DNA of 56,963 bases from Pirellulales bacterium (GTDB lineage: Bacteria > Planctomycetota > Planctomycetia > Pirellulales > JACPPG01): positions 1 through 56,963 of the forward strand of contig DASZWQ010000135.1 in NCBI GenBank assembly GCA_035546535.1. The letters are read 5' to 3'. This document shows positions 49,564 to 56,963 of the stretch, in pieces. Numbering within the stretch: position 1 is the first letter of the stretch; each line of letters opens with the position of its first letter. The notes under the pieces are model-generated. The model made no database searches, had not been told where the DNA came from, and saw nothing but the letters and a program-made list of their open reading frames with translations. The position numbers and the translations under genes were made by a program.

Positions 49564-50421
49564 ATGTCGCTCAAGATTTACATCAACGGCCAACTGCTCG
49601 ACAAGGAAGACGCCAAGATCAGCGTCTACGACCACGGCCTGCTCTACGGCGACGGCGTCTTCGAAGGTCTGCGCAGCTACGGCGGCCGCGTCTTTCGTCT
49701 CGAGGAGCACATCGACCGCTTGTACGATTCGGCCAAGGCCATCTGGCTCGAGATTCCCATCGCCAAGCGCGCCATGGCCGATGCCGTGAATCAAACCTTG
49801 AAAATCAACGGCCTGAGCGATGCTTACATCCGCCTGGTCGTCACGCGCGGCGCCGGCAGCCTCGGGCTCGACCCCAATCGTACCAGCGATCCGCAAGTCA
49901 TCATCATCGCCGATAAAATCCAGCTCTACCCGCCCGAACTGTACGACAAAGGGCTCGAGATCATCACGGCCAGCACGCAGCGCAACCATCCCGCCGCGCT
50001 CAATGCCCGAATCAAATCCCTCAACTACCTGAACAACATCCTGGCCAAGATCGAAGGCCTGCAGGCGGGTTGCATCGAAGCCTTGATGCTGAATCACAAG
50101 GGCGAGGTCGCCGAATGCACCGGCGATAACATCTTCCTGGTGCGCAACGGCGCGATTTCCACACCGCCGACCGACGCCGGTATCCTGGCCGGCGTGACCC
50201 GGCAAGCCGTCATCGAACTGGCCGAAAAGGACGGCATCACGGTCCGCCAGGTGCCACTGACACGCCATGACGTTTACGTCGCGGACGAGATGTTTTTGAC
50301 GGGCACCGCGGCCGAGGTCATTGCGGTGGTCAAAGTCGATCAGCGGGTCATTGGATCCGGCCAGCCAGGACCTATTACCAGGAAGCTGAAGGATCGCTTC
50401 CACGAGCTGACCCGCGCTTAG
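49564..50421 (+). CDS. ilvE: Branched-chain amino acid aminotransferase (class IV)
   Basis: The 285-aa PLP enzyme starts MSLKIYINGQLLDKEDAKIS and contains YDHGLLYGDGVFEGLRSYGG, the catalytic Lys in NARIKSLNYLNNILAK, EVAECTGDNIFLV, the TPPTDAGILAGVTR loop and MFLTGTAAEV near the C-terminus. These support class IV aminotransferase, most probably branched-chain (IlvE) rather than D-amino acid transaminase or aminodeoxychorismate lyase, though the distinction is not absolute. The start at 49564 is preferred to an in-frame one at 49525. The stop codon TAG is directly followed by the 149-bp hairpin element. It may be the last gene of the lysS run. Confidence 0.9.
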   Translation: MSLKIYINGQLLDKEDAKISVYDHGLLYGDGVFEGLRSYGGRVFRLEEHIDRLYDSAKAIWLEIPIAKRAMADAVNQTLKINGLSDAYIRLVVTRGAGSLGLDPNRTSDPQVIIIADKIQLYPPELYDKGLEIITASTQRNHPAALNARIKSLNYLNNILAKIEGLQAGCIEALMLNHKGEVAECTGDNIFLVRNGAISTPPTDAGILAGVTRQAVIELAEKDGITVRQVPLTRHDVYVADEMFLTGTAAEVIAVVKVDQRVIGSGQPGPITRKLKDRFHELTRA

Positions 50422-50570
50422 CAGCCTGTTGAAGAACTCAACGGGCTGCGACATCGCAGGGATGCGATGGCAGAATATCGACGTAAGTCGTTATTTTGCG
50501 AGCCGTGCGAAGCTTTGCTTCGCACTTGGCGAGGTTGAAAAAAGCCACGAGGGCTTTTTTCAACAGGCTG
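50422..50570 (+). repeat. 149-bp multi-hairpin repeat element, copy 2 (complete)
   Basis: The element is bounded by 12-bp perfect terminal inverted repeats CAGCCTGTTGAA and TTCAACAGGCTG. TTAG occurs immediately outside each end (50418-50421 and 50571-50574), compatible with a 4-bp target duplication. Five hairpins follow one another: 50422-50448; CATCGCA/TGCGATG at 50452-50469; 50470-50499; GTGCGAAGC/GCTTCGCAC at 50505-50525; and the 13-bp stem at 50534-50564. It encodes no protein. Its left end touches the ilvE stop codon. An inverted, nearly identical copy lies at 1-135. Confidence 0.92.
50534..50564. terminator. Bidirectional terminator-like hairpin inside the repeat element
   Basis: GTTGAAAAAAGCC (50534-50546) and GGCTTTTTTCAAC (50552-50564) form a perfect 13-bp stem around loop ACGAG. 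A run of A before and T within the stem on both strands gives terminator character in either direction. It lies 113 bases after the ilvE stop and could end the lysS-ilvE transcript. Confidence 0.6.
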
Positions 50571-50938
50571 TTAGCCCCCCCCACGCCGGATCTTCTTGGC
50601 CTGGAAAACGCCGCGACATCGACGCCCGGGTGGCGTGCAGGCGTTGCCTAGCCAGGCTGCAAATGTCCGTGCATCGGCGGACAGTGCTCCTCTCTCGTAA
50701 GAAATTGCTGCAGCAGTAAGTCGCTTCCCTCATGGAACTTTTGTTACCGCCGCGGGAGGCAATGAACATTCTTGCCCGCCGCGGCATGCCGATTGCCTAA
50801 ACGCCGAGCAACGGCCATGATGTTGCCGTATTCTTTGCCACGGACGGCGATCGCACACTCCCTCGACTCGCTGGCAGTTCGAAGTCCCCACGTGGGGGAC
50901 TACAGCGCGGCGGACTGTTTTTTTGGAAGGAATGATCC
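50571..50938. other. 368-base region upstream of glnN
   Basis: No gene is seen. GTCCCC and GGGGAC at 50884-50899 make a short palindrome 40 bases before the glnN start, followed by a T-run; this could be a regulatory hairpin or operator. I looked for a sigma-54 (TGGC-N-TTGC) pattern typical of nitrogen genes and found none that convinced me. Confidence 0.5.
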
Positions 50939-53197
50939 GTGGGTACACAGGTTCTCAGTGGCGTGTCATCTAATGGCAAGGGTTCAGCAGCTGCGGCGGC
51001 GACGCCTCGGCCTTCGGCGAGCGGCTCGGCCCGCACGGCAGCGATCGCCGCGGTAACGACGTGGCGACCGATCTCTCCGCCGCTGAATTTTGCGGAAACT
51101 CCGGCCCCCGAGCTATTTTCGTCAAACGTCTTCAGCCTGAAGGTCATGAAGGAGCGGCTTCCCAAGCCGGTCTACAAGGCCCTGGTCACGACGATCGAAA
51201 CCGGAGCGAAGCTCGACCCCTCGATCGCCGACGTCGTGGCCACGGCCATGAAGGACTGGGCGATCTCGAAGGGCGCTACCCACTATGCCCACGTCTTTTA
51301 TCCCCTCACCGGTTTGACGGCCGAGAAGCACGACAGCTTCTTGTCTCCCGATGGTGAAGGTGGCGCGATCTTCGAGTTCAGCGGCAAGGCCCTGATCCAA
51401 GGCGAGCCGGACGGATCGAGCTTCCCCACCGGTGGCATTCGCGCCACGTTCGAAGCCCGCGGCTACACGATCTGGGACGTGACGAGCCCGGCCTACATCC
51501 TCGAAAATCCCAACGGCACCACGCTGTGCATTCCCACGGCGTTCGTCTCTTGGACGGGCGAAGCGCTCGACAAGAAGACCCCGGTGCTCCGCTCGATGCA
51601 GGCCCTGAACAAGCAAGCCCATCGTATTCTCAAGCTCTTCGGCCATGACGACGGCGCGTTCGTCGCCTCGACCGCCGGGCCCGAGCAAGAATACTTCCTG
51701 GTGGACCGCCATTTCTACTTCGCCCGGCCCGACCTGTTCACCGCCGGCCGCACATTGTTCGGGGCCAAGCCCCCGAAAGGGCAGGAGTTCGAAGATCACT
51801 ACTTCGGCGCCATTCCCGAGCGCGTGCTGGCGTTCATGCTCGAAGTCGAGCGCGACCTCTATAAGCTCGGCGTGCCGGTCAAAACGCGGCACAACGAAGT
51901 AGCTCCCGGCCAATATGAAATCGCGCCGATCTTCGAATCGGCCAACCTGGCCACCGACCATCAGCAGTTGATCATGATCACGCTCAAGCGCGTGGCCGAG
52001 AAATACGGCATGGCTTGCTTGACGCACGAAAAGCCCTTTGCCGGCGTCAACGGCTCGGGGAAGCACGTCAACTGGTCGCTGGGCAGTGCCTCGCAAGGCA
52101 ACCTGCTCGACCCGGGCGCTACGCCGCACACCAACGCACAATTCCTGGTCTTCTGCGGCGCCGTCATTCGCGCCGTACACAAGTACCAGGGGTTGCTGCG
52201 GGCCGTCGTGGCTTCGGCCGGCAACGATCACCGACTGGGCGCCAACGAAGCCCCGCCGGCGATCATTTCGATCTTCTTGGGCGACCAGCTCACCGACATC
52301 TTCCAACAGGTGAAGGCCGGCGGCGCCAACTCCTCGATCTCGAAGGGCCATTTGACCGTTGGCGTCGACATCCTGCCGCCGTTGCCGATGGATGCCGGCG
52401 ACCGCAACCGCACCAGCCCGTTTGCGTTCACGGGCAACCGGTTCGAGTTCCGTGCGGTCGGTGCGAATCAGTCGATCGCCGGTCCGCTGGTGGCGATGAA
52501 CACGATCGTGTGCGAGTCGCTCGATTGGTGCGCCACGAAGCTCGAACAGATGACTGCCGGCAAGCCGGAAGCTCTGCACGGCGCCGTGCAGAAGCTATTG
52601 ACCGAGATCATCAACGAGTGCGAGTCGATCATCTTCAATGGCGACGGCTATTCGGCCGCCTGGCACGCCGACGCGGCCAAGCGCGGACTGTTGAACTTGA
52701 AGACCTCGATCGACGCCCTGCCGATGCTCGCTGATCCGGCCATCAAGGCCCTGTTCACCAAGTACGGTGTGCTGTCCGAGCGCGAGCTGCAAAGCCGTCT
52801 CGACATTTACCTCGAGCAGTATTGCAAGACGGTAAAGGTCGAAGCCGCGCTGACCATGGAAATGGCTCGCACGCTGATCTTCCCGGCCGTGGTTCGTTAT
52901 CAGAACGAGCTGGCCTCGACCTGCGCGAACCTGAAGCTGGTCGGCTACGAGTTCGATACCGACACGCTGGACAAGATCACCGACCTTGTCAAGAACCTGC
53001 AGGACAGCTTGGGCGTGCTGGAAAAGGCGCTCGGCCATCACGGCGGCGACAGCCTGGAGGCGGAAGCCCGTCACTTCTGCGAAGAAGTGCTGCCGGCCAT
53101 GGCCACCGTCCGCAAGTATGCCGATGAGATGGAAGGCTGGGTGGCCGACGACCTGTGGCCGCTGCCGACCTACCAGGAGATGTTGTTCATCAAGTAG
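50939..53197 (+). CDS. glnN: Glutamine synthetase type III
   Basis: The 752-aa length and motifs fit GSIII, which makes glutamine from glutamate, ammonia and ATP as a large homo-oligomer. Landmarks are [14 protein letters not shown] [16 protein letters not shown] (metal-binding Glu), [55 protein letters not shown] and [20 protein letters not shown]. The first 45 residues are a low-complexity Ala/Ser extension before the conserved PPLNF region. The start is GTG at 50939 behind GGAAGG at 50925-50930. GSIII is common in Bacteroidetes, cyanobacteria and planctomycetes. No nitrogen-regulatory gene is adjacent. Confidence 0.96.
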   Translation: MGTQVLSGVSSNGKGSAAAAATPRPSASGSARTAAIAAVTTWRPISPPLNFAETPAPELFSSNVFSLKVMKERLPKPVYKALVTTIETGAKLDPSIADVVATAMKDWAISKGATHYAHVFYPLTGLTAEKHDSFLSPDGEGGAIFEFSGKALIQGEPDGSSFPTGGIRATFEARGYTIWDVTSPAYILENPNGTTLCIPTAFVSWTGEALDKKTPVLRSMQALNKQAHRILKLFGHDDGAFVASTAGPEQEYFLVDRHFYFARPDLFTAGRTLFGAKPPKGQEFEDHYFGAIPERVLAFMLEVERDLYKLGVPVKTRHNEVAPGQYEIAPIFESANLATDHQQLIMITLKRVAEKYGMACLTHEKPFAGVNGSGKHVNWSLGSASQGNLLDPGATPHTNAQFLVFCGAVIRAVHKYQGLLRAVVASAGNDHRLGANEAPPAIISIFLGDQLTDIFQQVKAGGANSSISKGHLTVGVDILPPLPMDAGDRNRTSPFAFTGNRFEFRAVGANQSIAGPLVAMNTIVCESLDWCATKLEQMTAGKPEALHGAVQKLLTEIINECESIIFNGDGYSAAWHADAAKRGLLNLKTSIDALPMLADPAIKALFTKYGVLSERELQSRLDIYLEQYCKTVKVEAALTMEMARTLIFPAVVRYQNELASTCANLKLVGYEFDTDTLDKITDLVKNLQDSLGVLEKALGHHGGDSLEAEARHFCEEVLPAMATVRKYADEMEGWVADDLWPLPTYQEMLFIK

Positions 53198-53520
53198 CAA
53201 AGGCGACGTACGAAACGCTGCGAGACAGTGCTCCAGGATCATGACCAGTGACGACCTCGTGACCAGTGCCGCTGCCGATGGGTAAACGATGGCGGCGAGG
53301 TTCGTTGGGCAGTGTCGTGAGGGCAGGTCCTTTGTGAAATACTGCCCGCAGCAGGGCAAGCGTACTGTTCGTCTTTAGCCTCGGGCCGAATCCGTCGTGC
53401 GGCGATGCGACTACGCCGCGCGACGGGTCGGCCTCTTTTCTGCGCGCCTGCTCCTGCCACACGGACGCCCCGCGCCGTGGCACGTCCTTGGCTTGCTGTC
53501 GGAAAAGGCTGAGAGCTGTA
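53198..53520. other. 323-base gap between convergent glnN and SDR genes
   Basis: No gene is supported. A GTGACC/ACCAGTG near repeat occurs at 53243-53270, and GCCGCGCGACGGGTCGGCC around 53412-53435 could form a weak stem. No clear terminator with a T-tract is visible. Confidence 0.5.
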
Positions 53521-54276
53521 TCAGCTCATCATCAGCCGGCCGCCCGAGGCCACGATGCTCTGGCCGGTCATGTAGCTCGATTCTTCGCTCAACAGAAAGC
53601 GAATCAGCGAGGCCAGCTCGTCGGGCTTGCCGATGCGCCGCATCGGCGTGGCGGCGATCACCTCGGCCTTGCGCTCCGGCGGTAGCACGTCGGCCATTTC
53701 GGTCTCGACCAGCCCTGGCACCACGCAATTGACGCGCACGTTGTGCGGCGCGAAGGCTTCAGCGCAGCAGCGCGTGAGGGCCATCACGCCCGCCTTCGAC
53801 GCTGAATAATGGATCTGCATCTGCCGCGGCAATAGGGCCGCGATCGACGAAACCATCACGATCCGCCCAAAGCCTTGGGCGATCATCTCATCCTTCACGG
53901 CGAAGATCGCCAGGTACGCGCCGTTGAGATTCACGTCGATCATCTCGCGCCAGATCTCATAGCTGAGCGAGTTGTGGTCGGCCAGGTTGCTGATCGCGCC
54001 GCAATGTGCCAAGTACGAGATTGTTCCCAACTCGGCCCGCGTCCGCTCGACCAGCCGCTTTACGTCCTCGGGCCGGGCGACGTTGCACGGCTCGGCGATG
54101 GCCTTGCGACCGAGCGCTTTGATCTCGGCCACGGCCTGATCGGCGTCCGCCCTGCGCGAGGCGTAGCTGATCGCCACGTCGGCTCCTTCGCTGGCCAGCC
54201 GCAAAGCCGTCGCCCGACCAATGCCGCGCGATCCACCGGTAACCAGCGCCACGCGATTTTGAAATTCTGCCGTCAT
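53521..54276 (-). CDS. SDR-family oxidoreductase (FabG-like)
   Basis: The 251-aa protein has the classical SDR motifs: cofactor loop TGGSRGIG at about 14-21, catalytic Ser in VMVSSIAA, and Tyr/Lys in YSASKAG, with the closing PGLVETEM and SYMTGQSIVASGG. The common NNAG motif after beta-strand 4 is replaced by AHCG (LAHCGAISN). It resembles 3-oxoacyl-ACP reductase FabG, but many catabolic sugar or hydroxy-acid dehydrogenases look alike, and it is not in a fatty acid cluster. It follows glycerate 2-kinase by 54 bases on the same strand, so a role in glycerate, tartronate or another small hydroxy-acid route is possible; this is inference. Confidence 0.9.
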   Translation of the reverse strand: MTAEFQNRVALVTGGSRGIGRATALRLASEGADVAISYASRRADADQAVAEIKALGRKAIAEPCNVARPEDVKRLVERTRAELGTISYLAHCGAISNLADHNSLSYEIWREMIDVNLNGAYLAIFAVKDEMIAQGFGRIVMVSSIAALLPRQMQIHYSASKAGVMALTRCCAEAFAPHNVRVNCVVPGLVETEMADVLPPERKAEVIAATPMRRIGKPDELASLIRFLLSEESSYMTGQSIVASGGRLMMS

Positions 54277-54330
54277 ACGTCGTATCGTCCCATCACGGTT
54301 GTGAGCTGTGACCGCAAACCGACGTTCATC

Positions 54331-55692
54331 TTAATGCCCGGAGCGGTCGACAAGGATCACGCGGACGTCGCAGACGTTCGTATGCGTCGGTCCCGTCTTG
54401 ATCAGGCCGCCCAGGGGCTCGAAGAAGTGATAGGCGTCGTTGCGGGCGAGAAAATCGGCGATCGACAGTCCGCGCCGGGCCGCCTCGTCGAGCATCGCGC
54501 GATCGACCAGTGCGCCCGCGGCGTCGGTCGGCCCATCTTCGCCGTCGGTTCCGCCCGAAACGAGCACGAAATCGCCGCTTCCGGACGGGGCCAGCGACTC
54601 GGCGGCTGCCAAAACGAGCTGCTGATTTCGCCCTCCCCTGCCCCGCTCTTCGGCGGGCACCAACTGCACGACCGGCTCGCCGCCGCTCAACAGGCAATCG
54701 ACGCCCGAGCACGGCCGCGCGATCTCGACCGTCATGGCGGCCAAGCGGCGGCCGACATCCTCGGCAAGCCCCTCGTGCGTTTCGGTCGGCAGGATCCGCG
54801 GCCGATAGCCAAGCGCCAAAGCCTCGTGTTCGGCCGCATCAACGGCCGTGGCGTTATTGCCGATCACTAGATTCGTCGCCGGGCAGCCTTCGCCGCGTGC
54901 CGGCTCGACGCACTTGGCGCGCAGAAAATCGAACACCGCCGGCGCGATCCCCGCCTCGGCGGCGCGAAACTGTTCGAGCACCGCCAGGGCATCGGCCGGC
55001 GTCGCCGGATCGTCGATCGTGGGCCCCGAGGCGATGATGTCGAGCGGGTCGCCCAAGACGTCCGAAATGATCAGCGTGACCAGGTGGCCGGCGTGGCAGG
55101 CGCGCCGCAGCCCGCCCCCTTTGATCGCGCTGAGTTGTTTGCGAACTGTGTTTAGCTGGCGGATGTCGGCGCCGGCGGCACTCAGGTGTCTCGTGACCGC
55201 TAGCTTGTCGGCGAGCGTAATCCCCTCGGCCGGCGCCGGCAGTAGCGCGCTGCCACCGCCGGAAATCAGCGCGATGCACAAGTCATCAGCCGAGGCCTCG
55301 CGCACGAGACGCAGAATCTCCGCGGCTCCGGCCGCCCCTTCAGGCGTCGGCTCATTCTGCCCAGGCTGCCGGGCCGCGTGCAGATGAATTGCCGACAAAG
55401 GACGGACGCAATCGGCCGGGACATTTAGCCAGCCGGTAACCTGCTTCTCGGCGAGCAGCTTGGGACCGAGGGCTTCTTCCATTCCCTGCGCCATGCCGGC
55501 CCCTGCCTTGCCCGCACCCACGACGATGATGCGGCAAATGCGTGCCAGGTCGAACACCTGGTCGGCGATGCGTAATTGGCCGTTCTCGACGTGTACGGCC
55601 TTGCGTACAAGCGTGCGCGAATCGACCGCCGCCACAGCGGCGCGCCAGATAGCAAGCGCGTCCTCGCGCAGATTACGAGCGGGCGGCGGCAC
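54331..55692 (-). CDS. Glycerate 2-kinase (DUF4147/MOFRL family)
   Basis: The 453-aa protein has the N-terminal DUF4147 domain (IIVVGAGKAGAGMAQGMEEA, ALISGGGSALLPAPAEGITL, LNTVRKQLSAIKGGGL, ISDVLGDPLDIIASGPT) and the C-terminal MOFRL domain (LLSGGEPVVQLV, GRGGRNQQLVLAAA, SGGTDGEDGPTDAAGALVD). These match GckA/TtuD-type glycerate 2-kinases, which convert D-glycerate to 2-phosphoglycerate with ATP. It lies between the S41 peptidase and the SDR genes on the same strand with short gaps, suggesting a shared transcript. Confidence 0.93.
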   Translation of the reverse strand: MPPPARNLREDALAIWRAAVAAVDSRTLVRKAVHVENGQLRIADQVFDLARICRIIVVGAGKAGAGMAQGMEEALGPKLLAEKQVTGWLNVPADCVRPLSAIHLHAARQPGQNEPTPEGAAGAAEILRLVREASADDLCIALISGGGSALLPAPAEGITLADKLAVTRHLSAAGADIRQLNTVRKQLSAIKGGGLRRACHAGHLVTLIISDVLGDPLDIIASGPTIDDPATPADALAVLEQFRAAEAGIAPAVFDFLRAKCVEPARGEGCPATNLVIGNNATAVDAAEHEALALGYRPRILPTETHEGLAEDVGRRLAAMTVEIARPCSGVDCLLSGGEPVVQLVPAEERGRGGRNQQLVLAAAESLAPSGSGDFVLVSGGTDGEDGPTDAAGALVDRAMLDEAARRGLSIADFLARNDAYHFFEPLGGLIKTGPTHTNVCDVRVILVDRSGH

Positions 55693-55751
55693 GAAGGCTT
55701 TCCTGCAAGGAAATCGAGACCGATGGAACCGGTCCCGATTATAGCCCGCCC

Positions 55752-56963
55752 TTATTGCGGGCGACCGCCGGCCAGGGTTTGCTCCTGGCGTTTGGCGAGC
55801 TGGTCACGCGACAGCCGGAGGGCCGCTTCCAGTTGCGGGTCGTTGCCGGCACCGGCCTGCGACACCTCGCCCGAGGTGTCGATCACGGGCTTGGCGACTT
55901 GCTGCACCTCGACGTCCGGTTTGACGCCGATGCCGCTGTAGGAGTGGTTCAGCGGCGAGTAGAACTTGGCGGTTGTCAGTCGCAAGCCGGCGTTGGCCTG
56001 GTTCAAGGGGAAGATGCCCTGCACCGACCATTTGCCGTAGCTGGTCGAGCCGACGATGATGCCGCGGCGGTGGTCGCGGATGGCTCCGGCCACGATCTCG
56101 CTGGCACTGGCGCTATCGCCATCGATCAGCACCACCAGCGGCATCCGCCAGGTGCCATCGGCGTGAGCCGTGTACTTATAGTCCTCTTGCGGGCCGCGAC
56201 CGCGGGTCGACACGATCACGCCCCCTTCGACGAACTTATCGACCACCTCGACGCTGACCGCCAGCAGGCCGCCCGGGTTGTTACGCAGATCGAGGATCAG
56301 GCTCTTCATGCCCAACCGGTGCAAGCGCCACAGTTCGGCGTCCAGCTCGCGGACGGTCGTCTTTTGGAACTGATGCAGCCGCAGGTAGGCCACGCCCGTC
56401 GCCGGGTCCAAGATCCGGCCGCCGTCGACGCTGGGAGCCTCGATCTGCTCGCGGCGAATGCGCAGCTGTCGGTTAGTCGAGTCGGGAGCAATGAGCGTGA
56501 CCTCGACGAACGTCCCTTCCTTGCCTTGTAACAAATTCGCCGCCTGATCGGTCGACAGGTCCGTGGTCGATTGACCGTCCACGGCCACGATACGATCGCC
56601 GGCATGAATGCCCGCCTTTTCGGCCGGGCTGCCGGTGATGACCTTCAAGATCAAGAGGGCCCGGTCGCTGGCCTTCAATTCGACACCGAGACCGACGAAG
56701 TTGCCTTCGATCTGCGAATAGACTTCGTTCAACTGGTCGGCGGTGAGAAACGTCGAGTACGCGTCCAGACCGCTCGTCGCGCCACAGGTGTATTCCAGAA
56801 TCGTGACCGTGTTGTTCAGGCCCAGCCGTTCACGCCCCAGGCGAGCAATGTACACCACGGCGTCACGGGCATGATGGCGGGTGTTGATCTGCCAGCCGGC
56901 AACGCGATCGAGCACTTCGCGACGGAAGCGATCGATCTGGGCCTGCGGAAGGCGGGGGAGATT
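55752..56963 (-). CDS. S41 C-terminal processing peptidase (CtpA-like), 5' end missing
   Basis: The frame stays open to the window edge, so the N-terminus with any signal peptide is cut; an internal GTG at 56915 is not a convincing start. The visible 403 residues begin NLPRLPQAQIDRFRRE. A PDZ domain (VGLGVELKASDRALLILKVI, GSPAEKAGIHAGDRIVAVDG) precedes the protease core with SLILDLRNNPGGLLAVSVEV, the catalytic Ser in DGDSASASEIVAGA and the catalytic Lys in VGSTSYGKWSVQG. It should degrade or trim proteins at their C-termini outside the cytoplasm. It would be the first gene of a run with glycerate kinase and the SDR gene, 59 bases before the former. Confidence 0.93.
   Translation of the reverse strand, partial: NLPRLPQAQIDRFRREVLDRVAGWQINTRHHARDAVVYIARLGRERLGLNNTVTILEYTCGATSGLDAYSTFLTADQLNEVYSQIEGNFVGLGVELKASDRALLILKVITGSPAEKAGIHAGDRIVAVDGQSTTDLSTDQAANLLQGKEGTFVEVTLIAPDSTNRQLRIRREQIEAPSVDGGRILDPATGVAYLRLHQFQKTTVRELDAELWRLHRLGMKSLILDLRNNPGGLLAVSVEVVDKFVEGGVIVSTRGRGPQEDYKYTAHADGTWRMPLVVLIDGDSASASEIVAGAIRDHRRGIIVGSTSYGKWSVQGIFPLNQANAGLRLTTAKFYSPLNHSYSGIGVKPDVEVQQVAKPVIDTSGEVSQAGAGNDPQLEAALRLSRDQLAKRQEQTLAGGRPQ

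Noticed and set aside
49237..50454. Long reverse-strand frame opposite ilvE and the ABC ATPase
   Set aside because: It begins in the repeat element and runs antisense to two well-supported genes, with no recognisable motif.

Overview
The window is GC-rich chromosomal DNA of a planctomycete, most likely of the Pirellulales. The strongest indications are a c-type-cytochrome/DUF1549/DUF1553 protein paired with a DUF1501 protein, a Tat-exported Gfo/Idh/MocA oxidoreductase, a PEP-CTERM protein, a type III glutamine synthetase, and many proteins with N-terminal membrane anchors followed by Ala/Pro-rich linkers. No rRNA, tRNA, CRISPR array, transposase or phage gene was recognised. The lineage assignment is inference from gene content.

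Layout. 1-140 is one copy of a 149-bp multi-hairpin element; its inverted second copy lies at 50422-50570. 337-2520 holds a small zinc-ribbon membrane protein, an HTH protein and a convergent SGNH hydrolase. 2799-3572 is a secreted Gly/His-rich protein. 3649-12886 is an efflux locus: a TetR regulator diverges from an operon of one membrane-fusion protein and two RND pumps, with an 18-bp palindromic operator inside the operon promoter. 13040-20022 carries a thioredoxin-fold protein, a DUF1361 membrane protein, an M20 amidohydrolase, an FMO-type monooxygenase that overlaps a lipid kinase gene, and a DUF2071 protein. 20023-21830 contains hemW flanked by inverted copies of a 70-bp repeat, followed by another palindromic repeat. 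21831-26608 contains an SGNH hydrolase convergent with a run of ROK kinase, lepA and an NHL-repeat protein.

27119-35246 is mixed: a penicillin-acylase-family enzyme, a conserved hypothetical, csrA, the Gfo/Idh oxidoreductase, a PEP-CTERM protein in a less GC-rich stretch, and a GT4 glycosyltransferase. 35247-40175 is the planctomycete cytochrome/DUF1501 module with a DinB-like gene. 40364-44777 holds two large, poorly characterised envelope proteins, a double zinc-ribbon membrane protein and a convergent Ala/Pro-rich lipoprotein. 45237-50421 is a probable operon of lysS, a LolC/E-like permease with a long insertion, its LolD-like ATPase, and ilvE, ended by the hairpin element. 50939-53197 is glnN (GSIII). 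53521-56963 is a reverse-strand group of S41 peptidase (cut by the window edge), glycerate 2-kinase and an SDR oxidoreductase.

No single locus stands out as a clearly new system. The points most worth a second look are the 149-bp hairpin element and its structure-preserving substitution, the second RND pump with an extra hydrophobic segment, the LolCDE-like permease with a 190-residue insertion, the FMO/lipid-kinase overlap, and the two uncharacterised envelope proteins at 40364-44777.
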